In this document: positions 7,873-14,370 of the stretch, piece by piece
Position numbering within the stretch: the first letter of the stretch is position 1
How the letters are laid out: every line of letters begins with the position of its first letter
Assembly (NCBI GenBank): GCA_900313775.1
Contig: OMSP01000255.1
Coordinates: forward strand, 1 to 16,932
Source: an uncultured Eubacteriales bacterium
Lineage (GTDB): Bacteria > Bacillota > Clostridia > Lachnospirales > Lachnospiraceae
DNA length: 16,932 bases
Direction of reading: 5' to 3'
Notes under the pieces: generated by a model
Databases searched by the model: none
Told to the model about the DNA's origin: nothing
The model's input: the letters and a program-made list of their open reading frames with translations, nothing else
Made by a program: the position numbers and the translations under genes

Positions 7873-9068
7873 TGATGAATATGTCTGCAAAAGAGAAAAG
7901 AGCTTACAGAAGGCGGATGCGTACATGGCGGCTGCTGCGGCCGTTTGTTTTGCTGTGGCTGCGGATAAGATACGGTTTCCGATATGACGGCAGCGACAGA
8001 CTGGTGGCCATCGACGGTCCGATGATCGTATGCCTCAATCATTCGAACGCTCTCGATCCGCTGTTTACCGGCGTGGCTTTCAGAAGACCGCTCTCCTTTG
8101 TTGCAAGCGAGCATCTTTTGAGGATCAGACCGTGGGGATCTCTGATCAACAGGTATTTCTGTCTGATCCCGCACAAAAAAGGATCCGGTCGCACCGGGAC
8201 CTCACAGGAATGCCTGAAACATATCGAACGCGGGGAATCGATCTATCTGTGTGCCGAGGGGGAGCAGACATGGGACGGGATCTCGGGATCGGCAAAGTCT
8301 CATACCGGCAGCTTTGTCAAAAAAAGCGGCGCGACGCTCGTCACCTACCGGATCGAGGGAGCTTATCTGGCGAGACCCCGGTGGTCACGTCTGGACAGGA
8401 GGGGGAAGATCCGTGCATATCCGGTACAGATCTATAAACCCGAAGCGCTGGCACAGATGAGCGAAGAGGAGATCGAGGAGGTCATCAACAGGGATCTGGA
8501 TTTCAATGTCTGGGAGTGGCAGAAGACACAGCCGGGAGGGCCGGCAGCCTTCAAGTCCGGAAAGAGAGAGACGGCAGCAGGGCTGGAAAAAGCAGTCTGC
8601 ACCTGCCCGGTCTGCAAGAGCATCGGGCAGCTGACTGCGAAGGAGGATATGATCCGTTGTTCCTGCGGGTTCAGTATCCGGTGGAGTGAGACAGGGTTTT
8701 TCGAGCCCGGTGAGCCGTTTGAAACTATCGCTGACTGGGAGGCGTTTGACAGAGAGAGGATCGCCGGCTTTTTGAGAGGGGAACAGGATTCATGGCCGAC
8801 GGATGAAGGTGTCACACTGCGTCTGATCAGCGAGGGACATAAAGACGCGCCTCTAATGCGGGGAGCATTGACTCTCGCCGGCGGCAGCAGGCCTGTCATG
8901 ACCATCGGTGTGCACAGTTTCGAGCTCGATACCCTTGAGCGAATGGCGATGATCTTGGATAATCGCATTGTATTTACCGCAAAAGGGCATTATTATGAAT
9001 TGAGAGCGGAAAACACAAATCTCAGGAAGTATCTGACAGCCTGGGAGATACTGCAGGAGGGAAAATAA
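7872..9068 (+). CDS. PlsC-like lysophospholipid acyltransferase with C-terminal zinc ribbon
   Basis: A 398-residue protein. The first 220 residues are a PlsC/LPLAT acyltransferase: catalytic NHSNALD (His 57, Asp 62, HX4D) and CAEGEQTWDG (Glu 129-Gly 130), a variant of the usual FPEGTRS motif. These enzymes acylate lysophospholipids or related lipids at the inner membrane face. Residues 245-266 form a zinc-ribbon-like knuckle pair (CPVC then CSCG), followed by a domain of about 130 residues that I do not recognise. There is no clear transmembrane span, but a basic hydrophobic N-terminus (10-33) suits peripheral membrane binding. The GTG start at 7872 overlaps the permease TAG by one base and sits nine bases after AAGGA. 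ATGs at 7875 and 7881 are alternatives. The overlap implies translational coupling with the transporter. Confidence 0.85.
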   Translation: MMNMSAKEKRAYRRRMRTWRLLRPFVLLWLRIRYGFRYDGSDRLVAIDGPMIVCLNHSNALDPLFTGVAFRRPLSFVASEHLLRIRPWGSLINRYFCLIPHKKGSGRTGTSQECLKHIERGESIYLCAEGEQTWDGISGSAKSHTGSFVKKSGATLVTYRIEGAYLARPRWSRLDRRGKIRAYPVQIYKPEALAQMSEEEIEEVINRDLDFNVWEWQKTQPGGPAAFKSGKRETAAGLEKAVCTCPVCKSIGQLTAKEDMIRCSCGFSIRWSETGFFEPGEPFETIADWEAFDRERIAGFLRGEQDSWPTDEGVTLRLISEGHKDAPLMRGALTLAGGSRPVMTIGVHSFELDTLERMAMILDNRIVFTAKGHYYELRAENTNLRKYLTAWEILQEGK

Positions 9069-9069
9069 A

Positions 9070-10452
9070 TTGGATTATTCAGCAGCCAATACAGCGTTGT
9101 GGAATGTGATCATTCAGCTGAGTATGATCGCAGCAGCTATATTGGCGGCCAATTTCCTGCGGCGGACGATCAGTTTTATACGGGGCACCATGCTGCCTGT
9201 CGCTGTACTCGGCGGATTTCTTCTGTTGATCGTCAAGCATCTTGGACTCGTGCATATCGACTATGACCTGATGGAGCATCTGGTCTATCACGGTATCGCT
9301 CTCGGCTTTATAGCGATGAGTCTGCGCACACCGGTCAAGGGTATAAACAGTTCGGAGAAGGCAGTCGGATTTCGCTCCGGCGCCGTGATCGTCAGCACCT
9401 ATATGATCCAGGGCGCGGTCGGTTTGATCATAACGATCGGTCTCGGTCTGACTGTGATGCCGAAGATGTTCAAAGCGGCCGGACTCCTTTTGCCGATGGG
9501 CTTTGGACAGGGACCCGGTCAGGCAAACAATATCGGCAGTACCTATCAGGCGCTGGGATTTTCGGGCGGACATAATTTCGGTCTCGCGATAGCGGCGGTC
9601 GGTTATCTGGTGGCCTGCGTGGCAGGCGTGATCATGCTCAACATCCTGCGAAGGCAGGGAAAGATCCATCCCGGAGCACAGGAGAAAGCGGAGAAATACT
9701 CGGTCGACTATTTCTACGGTGATGACGAACAGCCCATCAGTGCGTCGATCGATAAACTGAGCGTGCAGCTGGCCATGACCGTGCTCGTGTATCTGGCGGC
9801 TTATCTGCTGACACGCGGGCTGACGACCGGTATCGCCCATGTGAGCGAGGGTGTGGCCGCTACGCTCAATACACTGCTGTGGGGATTCAATTTTATTATC
9901 GGTTCGGCGTTGGCGATCCTGCTGAGAGTCATTCTTGAGAAATGCAAGAAGCAGGGGTTGATCAAGCGCCGCTATCAGAATAATTACCTGCTCAACCGGC
10001 TGTCGGGAGCATTCTTCGATATCATGATCGTGGCCGGTATCGCCTGCATAGATATCAACGGTATACGGGAACTGCTGTTGCCGTTTATTCTGTTGATTGC
10101 AGCCGGCGCTGTGGTGACCTGGTTTCACCTGCGCTTCGTCTGCCGTAAAGTCTATGGTGACTATTATTACGAAGGGTTGCTGTCCATGTACGGTATGCTC
10201 ACGGGCACTATCAGCTCGGGAGTCCTTCTTCTGCGCGAGATCGATCCCGATTTTACGACGCCGGCGGTCGGGAACCTGATCACCGGCAGCAGCTTCGGGA
10301 TACTTTTGGGCGCTCCGGTGTTGGTGCTGGTGGGGATCGCACCGAAGTCGGATGTGATGTGCCTGGTCACCCTGGCATTGGTAGTCATTTATCTCTTGAT
10401 TCTGGATGTGATCGTCTTGAAAGTGGGAAGAGAAAAGCATGGCTCAAAATAA
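9070..10452 (+). CDS. ESS-family sodium:glutamate symporter-like transporter (GltS-like)
   Basis: A 460-residue polytopic protein with about ten or more hydrophobic segments in two similar halves, as expected for the ESS family (GltS). Diagnostic regions are MGFGQGPGQANNIGS (143-157) followed by GFSGGHNFGLAIAAVGYL, and in the second half MYGMLTGTISSGVLLLREID (about 371 on). Known members import glutamate with sodium. Here the substrate is inferred only, because the pore motif GQGPGQANN is not the standard GltS sequence. The start is a TTG: a perfect AGGAGG at 9055-9060 lies nine bases upstream, and it begins one base after the acyltransferase stop. It is the last intact gene of the operon; no terminator hairpin follows. 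Confidence 0.82.
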   Translation: MDYSAANTALWNVIIQLSMIAAAILAANFLRRTISFIRGTMLPVAVLGGFLLLIVKHLGLVHIDYDLMEHLVYHGIALGFIAMSLRTPVKGINSSEKAVGFRSGAVIVSTYMIQGAVGLIITIGLGLTVMPKMFKAAGLLLPMGFGQGPGQANNIGSTYQALGFSGGHNFGLAIAAVGYLVACVAGVIMLNILRRQGKIHPGAQEKAEKYSVDYFYGDDEQPISASIDKLSVQLAMTVLVYLAAYLLTRGLTTGIAHVSEGVAATLNTLLWGFNFIIGSALAILLRVILEKCKKQGLIKRRYQNNYLLNRLSGAFFDIMIVAGIACIDINGIRELLLPFILLIAAGAVVTWFHLRFVCRKVYGDYYYEGLLSMYGMLTGTISSGVLLLREIDPDFTTPAVGNLITGSSFGILLGAPVLVLVGIAPKSDVMCLVTLALVVIYLLILDVIVLKVGREKHGSK

Positions 10453-10456
10453 AAAT

Positions 10457-10701
10457 ATGGTTCGATCTCATATCTTTCGCAAGGTAGCATTGCTGTTTAT
10501 AGCATGACTTTGTCGTCGGCGGCATGTCAGGAGTGCAGTACAGCGAGTATGAGATCCGGCTGCAGCCCGGAGACTGACGACAAACTTAAGTTCCTCCTCG
10601 GGCATATAGACAAAGCTGTCGCTGACTTCGTAGGCGATGCCGAGCAGTTTGACGATCTGACGATGATGTGCCTGTCTTATCACGGACAGGATAATGAGTA
10701 A
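10457..10701 (+). pseudogene. Remnant of a SpoIIE/PP2C-type serine phosphatase
   Basis: Three pieces in three frames line up in the order of a membrane-bound SpoIIE-like (PP2C_SIG) phosphatase. First, 10457-10504 reads MVRSHIFRKVALLFIA, resembling the start of an N-terminal membrane segment, then a TGA. Second, 10506-10577 in another frame reads VVGGMSGVQYSEYEIRLQPGD, the strand leading into the usual LFLYTDG motif, then TGA where that motif should follow. Third, from about 10576 in a third frame, comes DKAVADFVGDAEQFDDLTMM and CLSYHG, the classical C-terminal metal-binding end. The sensor region, most of the catalytic core and the LYTDG segment are deleted. A typical parent would be 600-800 residues, so this is a decayed gene. 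It begins four bases after the symporter stop, so it was probably once the fifth gene of the operon. Confidence 0.78.
10671..10690 (+). repeat. Perfect 6-bp inverted repeat within the phosphatase remnant
   Basis: CCTGTC and GACAGG are separated by eight bases and followed by ATAATGAG, not by a T-tract. It lies 52 bases before the secreted hydrolase start. GATAAT at 10690-10695 could be a -10 element for that gene, but no convincing -35 exists. It may be chance. Confidence 0.3.
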
Positions 10702-10742
10702 CGACAACCGACTAGCATTTCACAAAAAACAGGAGACAAGCT

Positions 10743-13700
10743 ATGAAGAACAGGAAACTGATATCTGTATTGCTGAGCATCGTGATGTGTCTGACGCTCA
10801 CCGGCGTTATACCGCCTGCGACTGTAAGCGCAGAGTCGCCGAGCACCACGGCGACACGAGGGGTGTATTGGTTTGAGACCCACGAAAACGGCGCTGATCT
10901 GATGGATTCCTACATTTATGATGATTCGCTGCTGACCGGCGATTCAAAGGAATTCAACTGGCAGCTTGCCACTATGACCTATGAGCTGGCCATCACCTCC
11001 ATGAGCAGCGAGCGCGAGCCCAAGACTCCGGAAGGATATGCCAACAAGAGCTGGAACCTGAGAGCGTATCTGGAGGACAACGGCTTTGTCGATTTCGATA
11101 CCAACGATTTTTACAAAGAAAAAATGACGTACAAGAGCATGGGAGCTGCCTGCGCGCACAAGAAGATCATGGACGGCGGCAAGGAGTACACGCTTCTTGC
11201 GATCGTTCCGCGAAGTGCGGGATACGAGTCTGAATGGGGCGGCAATTTCGTTGTCAACGAAGAGACATCAGACGGTGTGAATACGGGTGATACAGGGGAT
11301 CACGCCGGATTTAAAAACGGTAAGAATATCGTCCTGGGTTTTGCCAAAGAATATGTTGCCAAATACGGTATCACAGGAGATATCAAAGTGTGGACAGCCG
11401 GTTACAGCCGCGGCGCCGGTGTTGACAACCAGATCGGTGCGGCACTGCTCAGAGATCCGCAGGGAGCCCTGGGAGAGAGCGTGTCACTGGAGCCTCAGAA
11501 TCTGTACTGCTATACTTTCGGAACGCCGGCGACAGCCTCGGTAAACGGAGACTGCGAGCTGGATATCTATGATTATATCCATAATGTCTATGAGCCCTAT
11601 GATATCGTGACTAATCTTCCGCCGGCTGCTTTCGGATTTGCCCGGTACGGCACGACGACCAACTACGCGTCCGGTGAAAACCAGGCGAGCGAAGAGAGAA
11701 AGGCCCGCATGCTGTGGTTCATGGAACAGACGAACAAATTGGTCTACGACTCTTATACATCAAACGCGGATCCGGATAATTTTAAGCCTTATAAAGTCCA
11801 GTTTGTCAACAAGGGGACAGAAGACAGTTTCAAGATCGGGATCGAGATGGTACAGGATGATGATTCCTATCTGCCGGATAATCAGGCGGATTACATGGCC
11901 TCATTCGGCAAGAGCCTGAGCGATGCGACAGCAAAAAACGCGGACAGCAGCCGTGCAGGGTATGCCGCCACCTATCAGACCGCGATGAGAGATCTCTGCG
12001 CCTATTATTTCTCTCACACTGAAGACGGCGGCAGCCTGATCGACGGCCTCAGAGCGAGCAAGACAGCGATCCCGATGGTGATCTCTATGTATGTCATGTT
12101 CATGACTGAGAAATATATGGGGAATTGGGATGCCACGATCAACGGAACCATGGAGACGGCATTTAACGTACTGGCTGCCGAGTTGGAAGATGAAAATGGT
12201 GATATCAAAGAAGAATATGACACAACGGAGAATGCTCAGATCATAGAAGCCTATAACGCAGTCAAGACGAAGTATTTTACCCGTCTCGACGAAGAACGCG
12301 AGATAGAGATAGACGGCCAAGTACTGACTGTTTATTATGAACTGAATGACGAATTCAAGACTGATTTTGAGAACGGAACGATCGTGAATTCGTTAAAAAC
12401 TCTCGTTGCAAGAATGTACGCTTCCACGATGAAAGATGCGCTCACCAATGCCGGTGCGGATAGTGAAACCATTGGAAAACTGACAAGCGATGAGGAGAGC
12501 CGAGCAGTATCCTATCTGCTGACATATATCCTTCTGTATAACGAGGGGCAGAGTGATGAGGTTGCTGCGTTCAGCTTTGAGAATGAACAGTTCAAGCAGA
12601 TGGCGACATTTATCGGGAATGCGACCAGTTATATGCGCCCGCACAATAACGAGGTTATCCTCTCCTGGCTGCGCACGATGGATTCGTCATATGATGATTT
12701 TGTCAAGGAGGACGACGTTCGCAGTGCCGGCTACCGCCGCGTCTATGTATCGGCGCCGGACGGCGTAAAGGTGACAGGCGTGGTTAAAGACGGCTCCGGC
12801 AAGCAGGTCGCAGCATTTGAAAACGGCAAACTGGTCTCATCCACAGATCCCTGGGTCGCGATCACGACCTGCGATACGGGCAACTGGCTCAGGATTCCTC
12901 CGGGAGACACTTATACAATAGAGCTGAAGACTGACAGCAACACGAAGCTGGATCTGAAAGTGGCTGAATTCGATACATACGATGGCAAGGAGACCAGAGT
13001 CGCAGAGAAGGACAGCAAATACAACTGGAAAGGCCTTGAGGTCACCAAATGTGACACTGTCAAACTGACCGTGTCCAAGTCCGGCATTGTCGAAAAGACC
13101 GGTTATCCGGAAGAAAAGGTGAATTACACATCGATGGACGGTAAGGCTGAATACTTCGTTACGATCGACAGTGCACACAAATGGGACGGTGGGAAAGTCA
13201 CAAAGAAAGCCACCTCAAAAGAGGAAGGGACCATTCTTTACGCCTGCTCTGTATGCGGAAAGACCAAGACGGAGGCTATCCCCAAGGTCGCATTGGAACA
13301 GCCCACGATTCATACCTTCGGGGATGTGCCGAAGAAAGCCATGGACACATACTGGGAGAAAGTGGATGGAGCGGATGGCTATAAGATCGCCTGGCGGGTG
13401 TCCGGCGGCAAGTGGAAGACCAAGAATACGACCAAGCTGAAGTATCAGGTCAAGGGACTCAAAAAGGGAAAACTGTATGAGTTCAAGGTTGCCGCGACCA
13501 AAAAGGCGACAGACAAGACCGCGGCTGTTACCGGCCCTTACTCCAAGCCGATGTACAGATGGTATCAGACGGTGTCGGCAAAGGCAAAAGGTCTGAAGAA
13601 GGCGGTCCGGGTCACCTGGAAAAAGGCCAAAGGAGCCAACGGATATATTGTGCTGGTCTCTGCTTCAAAAAAGATGAAGAACCCAAAACAGTATGTGATC

Positions 13701-13844
13701 AAGGGCGGTTCCAAGAAGAAGTATAAGGTCAAGGGACTCAAGAAAGGCAAGACCTATTATGTTATGGTCCGTCCGTACAAGAACAAGGGCGGTCACCGCT
13801 ACGACGGAGTCACGACAACGGCCAAGAAAGTGGTGGTGAAATAA
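10743..13844 (+). CDS. Secreted lipase-fold (alpha/beta hydrolase) protein with CxxC module and two fibronectin III domains
   Basis: A 1033-residue exported protein. A signal peptide spans residues 1-30 (basic MKNRK, hydrophobic core, cleavage near VSA-ES). The catalytic part resembles class 3 lipases: nucleophile elbow GYSRG with Ser 222, YTFGTP, then HNVYEPYDIVTNLPP with candidate acid Asp 287; His 634 in RPHNNEVILSWL is a candidate third residue, which is inference. About 670-815 is beta-rich. HKWDGGK...YACSVCGKTKTEAIP (C835, C838) is a module seen in clostridial surface proteins. Two fibronectin III domains (about 865-955 and 957-1033) with GLKKGK turns end the protein. There is no LPXTG or S-layer domain, so it is probably released or held by the basic tail. 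AGGAG seven bases before the ATG sets the start. Substrate unknown. Confidence 0.85.
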   Translation: MKNRKLISVLLSIVMCLTLTGVIPPATVSAESPSTTATRGVYWFETHENGADLMDSYIYDDSLLTGDSKEFNWQLATMTYELAITSMSSEREPKTPEGYANKSWNLRAYLEDNGFVDFDTNDFYKEKMTYKSMGAACAHKKIMDGGKEYTLLAIVPRSAGYESEWGGNFVVNEETSDGVNTGDTGDHAGFKNGKNIVLGFAKEYVAKYGITGDIKVWTAGYSRGAGVDNQIGAALLRDPQGALGESVSLEPQNLYCYTFGTPATASVNGDCELDIYDYIHNVYEPYDIVTNLPPAAFGFARYGTTTNYASGENQASEERKARMLWFMEQTNKLVYDSYTSNADPDNFKPYKVQFVNKGTEDSFKIGIEMVQDDDSYLPDNQADYMASFGKSLSDATAKNADSSRAGYAATYQTAMRDLCAYYFSHTEDGGSLIDGLRASKTAIPMVISMYVMFMTEKYMGNWDATINGTMETAFNVLAAELEDENGDIKEEYDTTENAQIIEAYNAVKTKYFTRLDEEREIEIDGQVLTVYYELNDEFKTDFENGTIVNSLKTLVARMYASTMKDALTNAGADSETIGKLTSDEESRAVSYLLTYILLYNEGQSDEVAAFSFENEQFKQMATFIGNATSYMRPHNNEVILSWLRTMDSSYDDFVKEDDVRSAGYRRVYVSAPDGVKVTGVVKDGSGKQVAAFENGKLVSSTDPWVAITTCDTGNWLRIPPGDTYTIELKTDSNTKLDLKVAEFDTYDGKETRVAEKDSKYNWKGLEVTKCDTVKLTVSKSGIVEKTGYPEEKVNYTSMDGKAEYFVTIDSAHKWDGGKVTKKATSKEEGTILYACSVCGKTKTEAIPKVALEQPTIHTFGDVPKKAMDTYWEKVDGADGYKIAWRVSGGKWKTKNTTKLKYQVKGLKKGKLYEFKVAATKKATDKTAAVTGPYSKPMYRWYQTVSAKAKGLKKAVRVTWKKAKGANGYIVLVSASKKMKNPKQYVIKGGSKKKYKVKGLKKGKTYYVMVRPYKNKGGHRYDGVTTTAKKVVVK
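13447..13741 (+). repeat. 16-bp direct repeat in tandem fibronectin III domains
   Basis: AGGTCAAGGGACTCAA occurs at 13447-13462 and 13726-13741, 279 bases (93 codons) apart. Both copies encode KGLKKGK in the same frame, consistent with duplication of one fibronectin III domain. Confidence 0.8.
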
Positions 13845-13873
13845 GAGGCAACATGATACTAAATAGTGCATTC

Positions 13874-13904
13874 AAAAAAGGAGCCATAAGGTGGCTCCTT
13901 TTTT
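13874..13904. terminator. Bidirectional rho-independent terminator
   Basis: GGAGCCA-TAAGG-TGGCTCC (7 pairs, 5-base loop) is flanked by six A on the left and six T on the right. It therefore ends the secreted hydrolase gene (+) and the HD hydrolase cluster (-). Confidence 0.92.
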
Positions 13905-13913
13905 GCTGCTACA

Positions 13914-14339
13914 TTAGTCGGTATTCAATAACTGTATCTCTGCTTTATACTTTTTGACCCTTTCATAATCTTTTTCTTCCAAAGGGCGATTGCTTATTCT
14001 GCTCAAATCAGAGTTGTGTCGCAGATCAGAAAGCTTCACAGCCGTTGCTGTCTTGTTGGCGCGAACGCGCTCTAAATAGGCAGTCCTGTCTTCGCCTTCT
14101 CTCCTGGTAATAGCATCAACAGCATCTCTCACGGTGTCTCCGAAGATGGATTCAATATCTTCAAGTGTAAAAGATGTGTCCTCAACTACATCATGAAGCC
14201 ACGCTACTGTTTTTTCCAGTTCTGTTGTCACACCGGCAGCCACTGCTTTTGGATGTTCAATATACGGATGCCCACCCTTGTCAACTTGGTTTTTATGAGC
14301 TTCAGCAGCAATCATCTCTGCGAGTTTGACGTTTTCCAT
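13914..14339 (-). CDS. RelA/SpoT-like HD-domain hydrolase (small alarmone hydrolase-like)
   Basis: A 141-residue cytoplasmic protein made only of the HD fold of RelA/SpoT hydrolases (MESH1-like size is about 180). Metal-site motifs are present: YIEHP (His 29), LHDVVEDT (His 49, Asp 50, Glu 53, Asp 54), IFGDTV and VKLSDLRHN (Asp 105). Family members remove the 3'-pyrophosphate from (p)ppGpp or hydrolyse other nucleotides; the activity here is inferred. Start: ATG at 14339 with GGAAGGGGA about seven bases upstream. A longer frame to 14411 would overlap the kinase C-terminus and lacks a ribosome binding site. It follows the kinase gene by 31 bases and ends at the bidirectional terminator. A hand count gives about 44 % G+C, clearly below the genes to its left, a possible sign of transfer. 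Confidence 0.82.
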   Translation of the reverse strand: MENVKLAEMIAAEAHKNQVDKGGHPYIEHPKAVAAGVTTELEKTVAWLHDVVEDTSFTLEDIESIFGDTVRDAVDAITRREGEDRTAYLERVRANKTATAVKLSDLRHNSDLSRISNRPLEEKDYERVKKYKAEIQLLNTD

Positions 14340-14370
14340 TATTATTTCCCCTTCCCGTGAAGAAGACAGA

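Noticed and set aside
7039..7926. A 295-codon minus-strand frame opposite the permease C-terminus
   Set aside because: No recognisable motif or ribosome binding site, and it is fully covered by the well-supported permease gene.
9079..10440. A 453-codon open frame on the minus strand opposite the symporter gene
   Set aside because: The translation is His/Gln/Asp-rich with no fold-like pattern, whereas the plus frame has clear ESS motifs, a ribosome binding site and tight spacing. It is an antisense shadow.
10504..10701. A stand-alone 65-residue small protein
   Set aside because: Only its second half matches anything (the end of SpoIIE-type phosphatases), and the preceding phosphatase sequence is in a different frame. 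Better read as part of a pseudogene.
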